Shown: positions 1 through 11,514, numbered from the stretch's first letter. The stretch: 50,415 bases of DNA from a bacterium (GCA_016935765.1 JAFGQG010000038.1:1-50415); one strand, 5' to 3'. Notes: generated by a model not told the origin, from the sequence alone. A program made the numbers and translations.

Positions 1-1
1 A

Positions 2-3000
2 GTGAGAAGGGTTATTTATTTGTTTCTAATCCAGTTGTGTTTTGTGGTTTTTACTTTAAATTCAGCTCCATTAAATGAAGGCTTTGAGGGAGTTTTTCCT
101 CCTGATGGCTGGCAAGTTATATCTAATAATGCTGCTAATAATGTAACTCAAAATAATGACCAGGCTCACTCAGGAACGTATTCTGCCAGGTTTTCCTCAT
201 ATTATTCTGCTGCTGATTATACCCAATACATAATTTCACCAAAACTCTCGGTGACCAGCGGAGATGATACATTTGAGTTTTGGTATAGAAAATATACTTC
301 TGGTACCGAGGTTTTTTCCGTAGGGGTTTCAACAACTGACAGTGATCCTGCTTCATTTGTTTTCGGGGGCGATATTTCGGATGCTTCAACAACATGGCAG
401 CAGCATATTGAAGATTTGTCAGCCCATGATGGAAATAGTGTTTATGTTGCAATAAGATATACATCGAATTTTCAATATTACTTATATGTTGATGATGTAG
501 TTGGTCCCGAAATTTATGTTGCTCCGTATGGAGTCGACCTCCAACCGGAAAAACAAATCAGCGTTGGTGAAGTTGAAGATAACGTGAAATCTGTGATTTG
601 GACATTTAACACAGGTCCAAACAACGATAATTATACATTTTCCATTTTCGGTAACACCTGGGCAGTTGATTTGCCGGAATCAACAGGGACTTTAGCCCCT
701 GGAGATAGTGTACTTGATACCGTATCGGTTACTATTCCTTCTTCATTCGCTGGATCTGCAGATACTGTTTATGTTATTGCTACATCGGTAAATGCCCCAA
801 CTGTTGTGGATACAGTGGAAATCATTACTTTGATCGCAACATTTTATACTCTTCCATTTGAGGAGAATTTCGATGCTCCAGGTTTTTCTACGTTTATAAA
901 TGCTGCAGGGAATGATGTTGATTGGGTTAAAAATGATTCTATTTTCCACTCTGCAGACTCTGCTGCTTATAATGACTATGGAGTATATAACGAAAATATC
1001 TTCGTAATAGATGGTTTTTTTGATTTTACTGCAGCTGTTTATCCAGTTCTTACATTCTGGCATATTGCTAAAACCGAAGGTGGTTTCGATGATTGTTATG
1101 TTGAGATAACCGAGGATGCTGGTGTTACATGGGCTGCGATTCCCGAAAACCAATATTATGGCAAAGGGGATTACGCGGGTGAACTTTTTGATGAAGATAG
1201 CTATACAGATTGGGGAACTACCGACATAGTCCCTGAACAAAGTTGGTATAAATTTGAACTGTTTGATTTAACCGCCTGCGCGGGTCAAAATGATATTGCA
1301 ATTAGGTTCAGGCTGACTTCTGACAGTGGTATTCAGAGATACGGATGGCTTATCGATGATATACAACTCTACGAAGGAATCCCTTATGCATTGAATGTTG
1401 AAGAGGACCTGAGCGGTACAAGCGATTTCGGCTTGGATATTAGGTATCCAATTACCCTGTTTAATAATGGATTCAGGGAGGATGCTTATGATATCTCTGT
1501 TGAAGGAAATGCGTTCGCAACTTTTGTAACATACCCCGAAAGTACTTTCGCGCTGGATTCAACTGATTCAGTTGCCGGTGAAGACTCTATGGAGTTGGAG
1601 GTGGTAGTTGAACCCGGAGAGCCCGGTCTGGTAGATACTGCGCTAATCATTTTCACTTCAAAGAGTGACTTATCAATTAAGGATACAGTTACGATAATTA
1701 CCCTTGCAAATGCTTACCTGGTTATCAATGAGATTATGTATAATCCCCAGGAATCCGGTTCCGACACTACTGAATTTATAGAAATATATAACATTTCCGG
1801 TGCAACCGCGCATCTAACCGGCTGGCAGGTTACAGATGGTGAAGGAACCTGTACTTTCCAGGCTGGAACTCAGATACCTAACGGATTCTTCGGTGTCCTG
1901 GCTACCGATACTACTGAACTCAAGAACCTAACTGAGAATGCAGATAACATCGGTGACGGTGACGATGTATTCCTGGATAATTTTGCCCCAAGCTTGATCC
2001 TCAGCAACACTAGCGACGAAGTTATACTGCTTAATCCGCTGGGCGAAGTAGTCGATACGGTTCACTATGACGATGACTGGGGCGCTGACGGCGACGGTAA
2101 CTCATTAGAACTGATTTCAGCAGCCCTGGATAATAATAACCCAGCCAGTTGGATGGTCTCTTACGATACTTGTGGAACTCCTGGAGATAGTAATTCCGTC
2201 TCATCATTCATCGATATCGCGCTTATAGGTTTTTACATGACACATCCTGGTCCTGTTGTGCTGGTAGATTCAACGGTTAATTTTAATTTCATACTGGAAA
2301 ATATGGGCTCGCTTCCAGCAGATACATTTACTGTAAAAGACACAATTTACGGAGAATTCACAGAAGCAATCGAATTTATTGAGACACTTGATCCGGGTGA
2401 AATAGATACGTTCCAGCTTTCCGGTTGGGTACCTGCTCATGCTTCAATGGAAACTCTCAATGCCTGGGTTAATAATGTCCATGATATTAACCCTGGCAAT
2501 GATGCATTAGGTTTGTTTGACTTCGAGCTGTTTTATTCTTATGATATCGCTAATGTTGAATTGGGTGTGAGCCAGGCTTATGGCGGCATTGGAACTCAGT
2601 TTGAAATCTCAGCTAAATTTGTCAAAAACGGTTACTTCGATGGCGATTCCTTCAATGTAAAGTACATCGTCGGGATTGATACTGTAACTGAGCGCTTCGA
2701 ATATGATACGACTGATGCTGAGGACACCATATTTATCGTGTTTGATTCAATGTGGGTCGCCTCCGCTATAGGATATTACCAGGTTTATGTCATTAACGAA
2801 TGGCTCCTGGATGAAGTTGCTGAGAACGACACCGGATGGGTCGGTATCAATATCTATCCCTTGTATGAAAGTTTTGAGACTGCTGTTCCACCAGCGGATT
2901 GGATTGAATTTCACTTTGCGGGTAATGGGTGGACTCAAAGCAGCTGGGGTGGTCCCCATTGGGGTGACGAACACGCTTATGGCGATGGCGACGCAGAATC

Positions 3001-6000
3001 GTGGTTAGTAACTCCCGAACTGGGGATTTCCACGGGTGACTCATTCCGTTTCTGGTATGCGGTTGAAAGCGCTTCATACGATATGTCTTTTTACCTTCGA
3101 ATAAATACCGGAAATAACCCAAATGATACTGCTGCGTACATCATTATTTGGGATTCCGGTATCTTCAATAATACCGATTATATCTACCAGGCGGTCGATC
3201 TGTCAGCTTATGACGGTCAGTCAGCTTACCTGGCGTTTAACCAATACTATGGTGAAGCTACATATTACGGAATGTTACTTGATGATGTTGCGGGACCGAA
3301 CCTATACGTTGCGCCTTACGGAGTAGATTTGTATCCCGAAACAAATACCGAATACGGTAATTATGGTGACACTTTAATGCTGCTCTTCTTTGTGCAGAAT
3401 ACCGGTACTAATCCGGATTCATTCGATTTTTACCTGCTGGACGCGGATTGGGCTGCCTGGATACTGGACTCGCTAAGCCTTTTAACGACTGCCACGAACA
3501 CTATGGCACCGGCAGCAGTCGGATCATTTTACTGCGCTGTCGAAGTCGATCCTGCAGCAACTACCGGCGAAGCTGAAACACTCTGGGTCCAGGCTGTTTC
3601 CAGTAATGACCCCTCAGTTGTCGATACTATCCGGATAGTTATTATTGTAGGTTGTTATGGCATTTACACTTTTGAGTATGGCTTTGGCGCTGACGTATCA
3701 CATACCAATGGTGATGCGACATACCCATGGGTAAATTCAAATGGAACCGGTTCGGGAACTGATCCAGGCGCACCGCACAGTGGCGATTCTTGTGCTTACT
3801 TTAATTCATATACTAATTCACTTGGTGATTTGGATACTATGTTTCTCTGGTCGTGTGACCTCACGGACGCAATCAACCCGCAACTATCGTTCTGGTGGTG
3901 GTATGGAGGAGCTGGTGAATTGAATGTATTGATAGACAACGGTTTTGGTTTCGCATTACTTGGCGGACCATACAGCAGTTCCACTGTGTGGACAGAGGAA
4001 GTCATCGATCTTTCCACGTACATTGGCTTATCGGATGTAGTGATTGCTTTCGAAGGGATCAGCGATTGGGGATCCTACTCCATGTTCGTTGATGATGTTC
4101 GGATTTGTGAAGCGCCAGTCCATGATATCGGAGCTGAGATGGTCGATATCAACGATTCCCCGGATTCCTTCTTTATTATGGGTAATAGTTATTTCCCGCA
4201 AGTACAGGTAATAAACTTTGGTACTATTACGGAGGACAGTTTTGAAGTAACTTTGCAAAATACAGATGGTTCTTATTATACACTTGAAAGATTCGATTCC
4301 ACAATTGCTCCAAAGGAAACCTTATTCGTTCAATACGCAACCCCGTGGGTTCCGGATACGATTGGTCAATTCTTATTTAACGGATGGACTTCGCTGTTCG
4401 GACTAGACAGCGACCACTCTAATGATACCGTTGATGGGTACTACTCCTTTTATTCATATCCCAGTGATGAATACATAGCCCAATCATTCGAAGATACCTC
4501 ATTTGGCGATTGGTATGCTTCAGATAACTGGCATCTGGATATTCTCGGCTTATTTCACGGTGTAGTATCGGTTTATTGTGATTCTACTGCAGATGATGAT
4601 TCGTTGATCTCCCCCAGGTTGGACCTGTCAAGGAGTGCGCTGAACTGTTTTTCATTCTGGTATTATGAGCTTGGCTTGGATAATGATGATACGACCTTTG
4701 TTATGATCTCTATCGATGGGGGAGTGACGTACACGCCTATTGATACACTATGTGGCACAGATGGTTCATGGGATTTTGTTTTTATAGACTTGAGTGCTTA
4801 TTCTGGAAATGACAATGTTTATTTGATGTTCCATCGCCTGGATTCAGGAGCGAAGGCTGGAAGTCAGACTCCTCGATTCGACAATATTATCCATCCTTCG
4901 GTTTACCAGGCTGAAGACCTTGTTGCCAACGCGGTTTGGGTGACCGATTCCATCATTATAGTGGATTCCATTTACACTATCTGCTTAGAATTATACAATG
5001 ACGGAGGTCTGGAAGTTGATACGTTTGCTGTATTATGGGAAGTGAATGATGGTTTCACGCAAACTGATACTTATTCGATTGCCCTTGCTTCAGGAGATAC
5101 GGACACCGTCTGCGTAAGTGTTGATTGGATACCAATATCCGCTGGTAATCGGACTATCACTGCCACAATCCAATTCGATGGGGATGTTGATCTCAGAAAT
5201 AATGAGGTGTTCACTGGTGTAAATGTCAAGGCTAACTACGATCTCGACCCTACGGATGTTCCGCTTCCTCCCATTGAGGTTGAGCTTTATAAATACCAGC
5301 AGGTCAGTGTTGAAGTTTGCAGTAAAGGGCTGTATTATCCTGATACCTCCATTTTTACTTATATGATTGGGGGAGTTACAGTTACTGAGACTCTTGAAGT
5401 TGATTTCAGCGGCGGAGATACCATTATCGTGAACTTCGTTCAGAGATGGCTGCCAACAGTAGTGGGCTGGGATACAATAACTGTTATTGCCCAACTGGTC
5501 TCGGATGATAACCGCGCAAATGATACTATTAATGCACCATTGAGGGTTTACGGGTTTATTGAGGATTTCGAATTAGGGGTTATGCCTCCGGATTGGACGG
5601 TAATTAATAATGATGGAGACGGCTACGAATGGATAGTATTTGATGATGTAACAATCGCCTATACTGACCAGTATTTCGCGCGAATCCACTGGAATGCCGC
5701 TGGAAATGATGACTGGCTAATAACCCCGAGTGTGGTAGTTGCCACGGGTGATTCCTTCATATTCTGGGCGAGACCTTTTGGAACATTTTTCCATGAGGAT
5801 TTCAATGTTTTAGTTTCAACCACAGGGAATACTGTTCCTGACTTCACTGACGAGATAGGTTCAGAAGTCCAGATTCCCTTCGATTACCATAGATATGCCT
5901 ACGATCTATCAACGTACATTGGAGATACAATCTATATTGCTATTCAGTGTGTCTCAGTGGATGAATTCTACCTGGTAGTTGATCATATTCTTGGACCCCG

Positions 6001-9000
6001 GATACTTAGAATCAACCATGATTACCAGGCGAACAGTTTTGTGAATTTCCCGCCGATTATGTATTTCGATTCCACTTATGGTATAGCTGCTGAAATCGAA
6101 AATGTTGGCGCGTATGCCGAAGTTGATGTTCCTGTCGAACTTACCTTGACCGGTACCCCGGTAGATTCGTTTTTCATGTCATTGGAAATAGCAGAAATTG
6201 ATATCGGTGTTAATACAATTACAGCTCCTGGTGAATTAAGCTTTGATTTGTTCAGTGTACAAACTCTATTGGATACTGATGATGATAATTCCAATGATAC
6301 AATTTTTACTTTCGCTGGTTATTATCCTGATTCCTATCTTCTCCAGAGTTTTGAAACCGGGGTTTTTCCTCCCGGCAATTGGACCGTTTTCAATCGTGGA
6401 GATGACAACCTCGGCGTTACTTGGGATGATATTAATCTGCCCGATATGGCTCATAGCGGGGATTTTGTTACATTCGTGGACGATGGCGCAATAGGTGAAT
6501 ACCAAAAGGAATGGTTGGTGACCCCTCAATTGGACCTTACTGCTACGCCTGATACGGATGTTGTATCATTCTGGCTTCAGACAGAACCAGCCTTTTCCGG
6601 TACACTATTTGTTTTACTCTCCACTACATCTAGGTCTGTCAGCTCGTTCACTGAAACACTGGCTGTGATCGGGGAATCTGCTGAACCTTCATTTTGGTGG
6701 CTGTCATTAGCTCCTTATAATGACGAATTAGTTTATATAGCTTTTGTATATGCAGGTACAAATGCTGGATATCTGGGAATTGATGACATTATTCATCCTC
6801 CTTTATTCAGGTTTGACTATATGGTGGATTTTATTCCCGCTTCCCAGGAAGGAAGAGGAATATGCGGAGATACAGTATGGTATAGCCTCGTGATCTCGAA
6901 TGAAGGATTAAATGATGATAGCTACACCCTTTCGCTCACCGGGAATAGCTGGGAAAGCCATATTTATCTCGATGGTGTAGAGGTTACAAATACCGGAATT
7001 ATTCTTTCGTGTTCGGACACCTTGCTGGACATCGCGGTTATTATACCTGGAGGCGAGTGCCAACCCGATTCTGATATGGTGACTATCATTGCTACATCCG
7101 ATGGTTATCCCCGAACTGAAGCGAGAGCCTCCATTACCACTTATTCAGGTTGCTATTTTATAGAATCATTTGAATCGGAAACATTTCCTCCGACCGGTTG
7201 GATATGGCAAGAAGAATTCTATGATGGTACCGGCACCTCCCCGATTTGGTCACAGGAAACTTTCGGTGCTGGCGGCCCAACTTGCGACCCGTATCACGGC
7301 TCCTTCATGGCAAATTTCAATTCTTATTCCTGCAGCCGCCGGGATAAAGCCTCCCTGCAAACTCCAAGAGTTGATTTAAGCTCTGCCCCCTATTCACCTC
7401 AGCTAACCTTCTGGATGTACTATGCTTACTTAAGCGGATACGATGATACACTCAAGGTTATAGGATCAAAAAATGGAGGTACTACCTTCGACGATACACT
7501 CGGCAGTTATGTGGTTTCTGATAAAGGAACCGGAAATAATGGGTGGTATAAGAACCAAATTACTCTGAGCGAAGATTATGTTGGCGTAAGTAATGTTCGT
7601 TTTAAGTTTCTCGGGATTAGTGATTTTGGGTACGATATTAACATAGACCTGGTTAAACTATGTTTACCTCCTGAACACGATATAGCTGCTTTAGAACTTA
7701 TGCCTGGTGCGGGTGGTTCAATCTGCATAGGGATCCCCGATTTCTTTATCGACATAGTTATCCAGAATTTTGGGGGTTTGTCTGAAACACTGTTTACCAT
7801 TAACCTGGAAGTTTCAGATGGATTCACTGCAATGGATACAATTCGGGTAACCATCGAACCGGGTGAAATCGATACATTCACGTTCTCTGATCCCTGGATA
7901 ATTGATTCATTAGGTACTATTAATTTCGTTGCCTGGACTGAACTTACAGGTGATGCTGAACCAGCAAACGACACCACTACTGATAGCATCTATGTTTTAC
8001 CTGCTCCAACTCCTGTCTCATATTGTAACGATTTTGATGAAGCTGAATCTACATTTTATGAGAGTGGCGATGGCTGGGAAAGGGGAACTCCAACTTTGGT
8101 CGGTCCGGTTTCTGCACACACTCCTCCCAATTGCTGGGCTACTGTATTAGATGATTTATACCCCAATTATGCTGAATTCAGATTGTATTCTCCTGTTATA
8201 GACCTTCGAGGTTTTGTATCATCTAAATTAATGTTTTATCATTGGTACGAAACTGAAAGCTATTATGACGGGGGGAATGTTAAAGTTACCTCCGATTTTG
8301 GAGTTACATGGACTTTGATAGTACCCGAAGGCGGTTATCCCGATCCGGATGTATCTGCCCTGGATGATGTGAATCTAAACGAACCCGGGTATTCAGGCGC
8401 TTCCGCAGGCTGGGTCGAAGCTATATTTGATCTATCCGCCTTCAGTGATGAACTCATAATAATCGAATGGTTGTTTATGAGCGATATATCAAATGTTGAT
8501 CCTGGTTGGTACATCGATGATGTTTGTATATTAGTCCCGGAACTCGTTATTAACGAAATAATGAAAAATCCCTCTGAGGTAATTGATGTTAATGGGGAAT
8601 GGTTCGAGATTTATAACAACGGGCTTCTCCCTGTAGATATTAACGGCTGGGTGATACATGATCTCGATTTTGACCAGGATACTATTACCAGCGTTACACC
8701 GGTCATTATTCATCCTGATTCATACTTTATCCTGGGAGTCAATGGTGATCCGGGTACAAATGGTGGAGTTACAGTGGATTATGTATATGACGGCTCTGAT
8801 TTCACTCTTGGAAACGCAGATGACGAGATTTATCTCGAGAATACACTGGGTACTGTGATCGATTTCGTAGAATATGATGACGGTATAACCTTTCCCGATC
8901 CAGAAGGAGCTTCGATGGAACTGATTCACCCTGACCTGGATAATAATATCGGATATAACTGGATAGCTGGAAGTGAAACTTACGGTGATGGTGATTTAGG

Positions 9001-10318
9001 CACGCCAGGTGAACCTAACTCAAGAAACCCGAGGATCGCGGTTTTTCCTGATTCTATTGACTTCGCTAATGTAGTGCTCGCTGATACATCAGATAGTTTT
9101 ATTACAGTCTGCAACGTGGGTACTGACACTTTGATAATTCATTATTATACCCTGACAGATGATTCCAATTTTACGGTGGTCTGGACCCAGGAAACTGATA
9201 CTTTATTGCCGGGAAAATGCGATACGGTCTGGATATTTTTCCATCCGGATACTACAGGCTTGATGACTTCGTTATTCCCTATTACAAGTAACGATCCTAA
9301 CGATGAAGATGATAGTATCGGCGTGTTTCTACACGGTAATGGAATAATAGGGCACCCGGTCGATATCTATAAGGTGCCCCCGCATACGGTTGGAGCAATT
9401 ATAGTTAACGGACATCACTACCTGGGAGTAAGTGAGTTGCATCTTCTCGTGGATGAAGGTGTCGTTTTGAATATAGGAGTAACATCACCCAATGGAACAG
9501 CAGAAGAAAGGTGGTATTTTACAGGATGGTCGGACGGTGGAGCTCAAAACCATGATATCGGACCAATAACTTCAGCTTATGCCTGCAGCAGCTTTTTCGA
9601 CGTGAGGTATAGAACAACCATTATTAAGGACCCATATCAGGATTTCGGGTTTATTATGGTTGACTCGACCTGGTATAATAATACTGGTTTTCTGGAATTC
9701 TGGTGGCCTCCTCATACCGAACACTTCCTGGAAGTATCGGATCCCGATACAGGTGGCGGAATTAATCTGGACTTCATTAACTGGACAATTATTCCCGGCG
9801 ATGATACACTCTCTGATTCAGTATGGGTGACTGTGAATAACCTTGACTCTGCTGCTACTATTACTGCCAACTATACATCCAGTGCAGAAGTATCCTGTTC
9901 CCTCGGCTTGAACACTGAGTGGGATATCGATTCTGTCAATCTATGCGAAACTATAACCATGCAGGATTTCGAACGTATCGAACTGAATAATAATGGAGAT
10001 GTTACTATTGCTTTCGGTATATGCATATCCCGTTCAGATGATCTGCTTCCGGGTATCTATCCTGATTACAACAGGTTTAGTCTAAGAGCCCAGTTTACGG
10101 ATTCAGCAGTTCCGCCTGTAGGATTTCTTCCATATAATGATCTCGTTAAGATAGAAACTGAATGGGCAACTGACATAATATTCGGACCTGGTGGGTACAG
10201 CGTTGACCCGGATACTCACGAGAACTTGTGGATGCAGTTTATAGCTCCGACTAATGGTAATATTTTCACCAGTCAAGAACTGGCTATTACCTTGTTTTAC
10301 AAGATTGTATTGCCGTAG
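2..10318 (+). CDS. Giant secreted mosaic surface protein (MAM-like, CARDB-like and lamin-tail modules)
   Basis: This frame of 3438 codons opens with GTG at base 2 and a hydrophobic signal peptide (about residues 1-22). The real start could lie just outside the window. About nine MAM-like jelly-roll ('choice-of-anchor J') modules recur, each opening with an FE..xPPxxW-type motif (for example residues 28 and 958) and closing with an IDD/VDD-type motif. Between them are CARDB/Ig-like spacers. Two lamin-tail domains start near residues 573 (LVINEIMYNP) and 2848 (LVINEIMKNP). A HYDIN/ASPM-like Ig domain begins near 3011. The segment VAPYGVDLxPE occurs at 173 and again at 1103, which shows internal duplication. 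These families suggest an extracellular adhesin or matrix protein, but no substrate can be named. Unlike other secreted proteins in the window it has no PNPFN sorting domain and ends in YKIVLP. No neighbour upstream is visible. Confidence 0.85.
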   Translation: MRRVIYLFLIQLCFVVFTLNSAPLNEGFEGVFPPDGWQVISNNAANNVTQNNDQAHSGTYSARFSSYYSAADYTQYIISPKLSVTSGDDTFEFWYRKYTSGTEVFSVGVSTTDSDPASFVFGGDISDASTTWQQHIEDLSAHDGNSVYVAIRYTSNFQYYLYVDDVVGPEIYVAPYGVDLQPEKQISVGEVEDNVKSVIWTFNTGPNNDNYTFSIFGNTWAVDLPESTGTLAPGDSVLDTVSVTIPSSFAGSADTVYVIATSVNAPTVVDTVEIITLIATFYTLPFEENFDAPGFSTFINAAGNDVDWVKNDSIFHSADSAAYNDYGVYNENIFVIDGFFDFTAAVYPVLTFWHIAKTEGGFDDCYVEITEDAGVTWAAIPENQYYGKGDYAGELFDEDSYTDWGTTDIVPEQSWYKFELFDLTACAGQNDIAIRFRLTSDSGIQRYGWLIDDIQLYEGIPYALNVEEDLSGTSDFGLDIRYPITLFNNGFREDAYDISVEGNAFATFVTYPESTFALDSTDSVAGEDSMELEVVVEPGEPGLVDTALIIFTSKSDLSIKDTVTIITLANAYLVINEIMYNPQESGSDTTEFIEIYNISGATAHLTGWQVTDGEGTCTFQAGTQIPNGFFGVLATDTTELKNLTENADNIGDGDDVFLDNFAPSLILSNTSDEVILLNPLGEVVDTVHYDDDWGADGDGNSLELISAALDNNNPASWMVSYDTCGTPGDSNSVSSFIDIALIGFYMTHPGPVVLVDSTVNFNFILENMGSLPADTFTVKDTIYGEFTEAIEFIETLDPGEIDTFQLSGWVPAHASMETLNAWVNNVHDINPGNDALGLFDFELFYSYDIANVELGVSQAYGGIGTQFEISAKFVKNGYFDGDSFNVKYIVGIDTVTERFEYDTTDAEDTIFIVFDSMWVASAIGYYQVYVINEWLLDEVAENDTGWVGINIYPLYESFETAVPPADWIEFHFAGNGWTQSSWGGPHWGDEHAYGDGDAESWLVTPELGISTGDSFRFWYAVESASYDMSFYLRINTGNNPNDTAAYIIIWDSGIFNNTDYIYQAVDLSAYDGQSAYLAFNQYYGEATYYGMLLDDVAGPNLYVAPYGVDLYPETNTEYGNYGDTLMLLFFVQNTGTNPDSFDFYLLDADWAAWILDSLSLLTTATNTMAPAAVGSFYCAVEVDPAATTGEAETLWVQAVSSNDPSVVDTIRIVIIVGCYGIYTFEYGFGADVSHTNGDATYPWVNSNGTGSGTDPGAPHSGDSCAYFNSYTNSLGDLDTMFLWSCDLTDAINPQLSFWWWYGGAGELNVLIDNGFGFALLGGPYSSSTVWTEEVIDLSTYIGLSDVVIAFEGISDWGSYSMFVDDVRICEAPVHDIGAEMVDINDSPDSFFIMGNSYFPQVQVINFGTITEDSFEVTLQNTDGSYYTLERFDSTIAPKETLFVQYATPWVPDTIGQFLFNGWTSLFGLDSDHSNDTVDGYYSFYSYPSDEYIAQSFEDTSFGDWYASDNWHLDILGLFHGVVSVYCDSTADDDSLISPRLDLSRSALNCFSFWYYELGLDNDDTTFVMISIDGGVTYTPIDTLCGTDGSWDFVFIDLSAYSGNDNVYLMFHRLDSGAKAGSQTPRFDNIIHPSVYQAEDLVANAVWVTDSIIIVDSIYTICLELYNDGGLEVDTFAVLWEVNDGFTQTDTYSIALASGDTDTVCVSVDWIPISAGNRTITATIQFDGDVDLRNNEVFTGVNVKANYDLDPTDVPLPPIEVELYKYQQVSVEVCSKGLYYPDTSIFTYMIGGVTVTETLEVDFSGGDTIIVNFVQRWLPTVVGWDTITVIAQLVSDDNRANDTINAPLRVYGFIEDFELGVMPPDWTVINNDGDGYEWIVFDDVTIAYTDQYFARIHWNAAGNDDWLITPSVVVATGDSFIFWARPFGTFFHEDFNVLVSTTGNTVPDFTDEIGSEVQIPFDYHRYAYDLSTYIGDTIYIAIQCVSVDEFYLVVDHILGPRILRINHDYQANSFVNFPPIMYFDSTYGIAAEIENVGAYAEVDVPVELTLTGTPVDSFFMSLEIAEIDIGVNTITAPGELSFDLFSVQTLLDTDDDNSNDTIFTFAGYYPDSYLLQSFETGVFPPGNWTVFNRGDDNLGVTWDDINLPDMAHSGDFVTFVDDGAIGEYQKEWLVTPQLDLTATPDTDVVSFWLQTEPAFSGTLFVLLSTTSRSVSSFTETLAVIGESAEPSFWWLSLAPYNDELVYIAFVYAGTNAGYLGIDDIIHPPLFRFDYMVDFIPASQEGRGICGDTVWYSLVISNEGLNDDSYTLSLTGNSWESHIYLDGVEVTNTGIILSCSDTLLDIAVIIPGGECQPDSDMVTIIATSDGYPRTEARASITTYSGCYFIESFESETFPPTGWIWQEEFYDGTGTSPIWSQETFGAGGPTCDPYHGSFMANFNSYSCSRRDKASLQTPRVDLSSAPYSPQLTFWMYYAYLSGYDDTLKVIGSKNGGTTFDDTLGSYVVSDKGTGNNGWYKNQITLSEDYVGVSNVRFKFLGISDFGYDINIDLVKLCLPPEHDIAALELMPGAGGSICIGIPDFFIDIVIQNFGGLSETLFTINLEVSDGFTAMDTIRVTIEPGEIDTFTFSDPWIIDSLGTINFVAWTELTGDAEPANDTTTDSIYVLPAPTPVSYCNDFDEAESTFYESGDGWERGTPTLVGPVSAHTPPNCWATVLDDLYPNYAEFRLYSPVIDLRGFVSSKLMFYHWYETESYYDGGNVKVTSDFGVTWTLIVPEGGYPDPDVSALDDVNLNEPGYSGASAGWVEAIFDLSAFSDELIIIEWLFMSDISNVDPGWYIDDVCILVPELVINEIMKNPSEVIDVNGEWFEIYNNGLLPVDINGWVIHDLDFDQDTITSVTPVIIHPDSYFILGVNGDPGTNGGVTVDYVYDGSDFTLGNADDEIYLENTLGTVIDFVEYDDGITFPDPEGASMELIHPDLDNNIGYNWIAGSETYGDGDLGTPGEPNSRNPRIAVFPDSIDFANVVLADTSDSFITVCNVGTDTLIIHYYTLTDDSNFTVVWTQETDTLLPGKCDTVWIFFHPDTTGLMTSLFPITSNDPNDEDDSIGVFLHGNGIIGHPVDIYKVPPHTVGAIIVNGHHYLGVSELHLLVDEGVVLNIGVTSPNGTAEERWYFTGWSDGGAQNHDIGPITSAYACSSFFDVRYRTTIIKDPYQDFGFIMVDSTWYNNTGFLEFWWPPHTEHFLEVSDPDTGGGINLDFINWTIIPGDDTLSDSVWVTVNNLDSAATITANYTSSAEVSCSLGLNTEWDIDSVNLCETITMQDFERIELNNNGDVTIAFGICISRSDDLLPGIYPDYNRFSLRAQFTDSAVPPVGFLPYNDLVKIETEWATDIIFGPGGYSVDPDTHENLWMQFIAPTNGNIFTSQELAITLFYKIVLP

Positions 10319-10569
10319 TATTCAATAGCTTTGTTAGATGATGAGAATGTTTTTGTATTTCTATTGTTTATTTACTATATGCTCGATCAATTTAAATAAA
10401 TAATGGATATGCAGGTTTTACATTTATTCTTTCTTTTTTACTTATCTAATATTCAATTAGCTCCAATTAGTTCGATTGTGTTTGCTGGATGTGAGAAAAA
10501 AGTTGTTGCGATACGGATGGCTTAGTATAAATTTAGGAAAAACATATAAATCAGAATGGAGGAATGATA
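10319..10569. other. AT-rich intergenic region with a weak promoter candidate
   Basis: No gene is visible in these 251 bases. TTGTTG at 10503-10508 and TATAAA at 10526-10531, 17 bases apart, form a weak sigma-70-like promoter for the TPR gene. I see no clear terminator for the giant gene. Confidence 0.3.
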
Positions 10570-11514
10570 ATGTTAAAGCATTCAATTTCAACCATATTCC
10601 TGTTAGTAATATTTTTAGTAAATTTATCATTTGCGAGTGACCAGGAGTTACCGGATTTAGACAAGCTCTGGGATTACAATGATCCTGCAGCTACAGAGTC
10701 TGTATTCAGGGAGTTGATCCCTAAGGCAAAGGAAGCGAATGACACATCCTATCATGCTATAATTCTGACCCAGGTAGCGCGCGCCCAGGGATTACAGGGC
10801 AAGTTCGAACAAGCGCACGCAACTTTGGATTCAGTCCTGGAGCTGCTGAAACGGGATTATAAAGTAGCAACGGTACGTTATATGCTTGAAAGGGGAAGGG
10901 TTTATAACTCATCTGGTGAGCGGAACAAAGCGAGGGAGTTTTTTCTAAACGCGTGGGACAACGCGACGAAATCCGGGGAGGATTATTATGCCCTCGATGC
11001 TGCGCACATGATGGGGATCGTGGAGAAGCCCGAGAAGCAGTTGGAGTGGAATTTACAAGCCATTAAGATAGCCGAATCGTCGGAAGACCAGAAGACGCAA
11101 GCATGGTTGGGCGCGCTGTATAATAACATAGGGTGGACATATCATAACCTCGGTGAATACGAAAAAGCTTTGGATGTTTTCCAGAAAGCGCTGGATTGGC
11201 GTATAAAAATGCAGAGTCTCCCTGAGATAAGGATAGCCAGGTGGTGTGTGGGCAGAACATTGCGATCGCTCAACAGGATCGATGAAGCGCTCCAGATACA
11301 GATAGGATTGTTGAAGGAAATCGAGGATAAAAAAGCTGAACCAGATGGCTATGTATATGAGGAGCTTGGTGAATTACTTCTTCTCCAGGATAAAGAAAAA
11401 AAGGCAAGAAAGTATTTCAAAACAGCGTACGAAATATTGTCCCAGGATGCCTGGCTTGTAGAGCATGAACAAGAACGACTCCAGAGAATAAAGGAACTTG
11501 GTGGATTAGAATAA
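10570..11514 (+). CDS. Secreted tetratricopeptide-repeat protein
   Basis: A protein of about 314 residues with a signal peptide (MLKHSISTIFLLVIFL, cleavage probably after SFAS). Helical TPR-type repeats fill the mature part, most clearly NNIGWTYHNLGEYEKALDVF and the adjacent units, then YEELGELLLLQDKEKKARKYF near the C-terminus. TPR proteins are protein-protein scaffolds; the partner is unknown. Two ATGs are possible. GGAGG at 10558-10562 sits one base from the ATG at 10564 but seven bases from the one at 10570, so I take 10570. The stop is one base before the ATG of the acyl-CoA synthetase gene, which suggests translational coupling. A role shared with lipid activation is not evident from the sequence. 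Confidence 0.85.
   Translation: MLKHSISTIFLLVIFLVNLSFASDQELPDLDKLWDYNDPAATESVFRELIPKAKEANDTSYHAIILTQVARAQGLQGKFEQAHATLDSVLELLKRDYKVATVRYMLERGRVYNSSGERNKAREFFLNAWDNATKSGEDYYALDAAHMMGIVEKPEKQLEWNLQAIKIAESSEDQKTQAWLGALYNNIGWTYHNLGEYEKALDVFQKALDWRIKMQSLPEIRIARWCVGRTLRSLNRIDEALQIQIGLLKEIEDKKAEPDGYVYEELGELLLLQDKEKKARKYFKTAYEILSQDAWLVEHEQERLQRIKELGGLE

Noticed and set aside
7576..7989. Long open frames antisense to the giant gene (for example 137 codons here)
   Set aside because: They mirror the codon pattern of the plus-strand gene, lack start signals and encode nothing recognisable.
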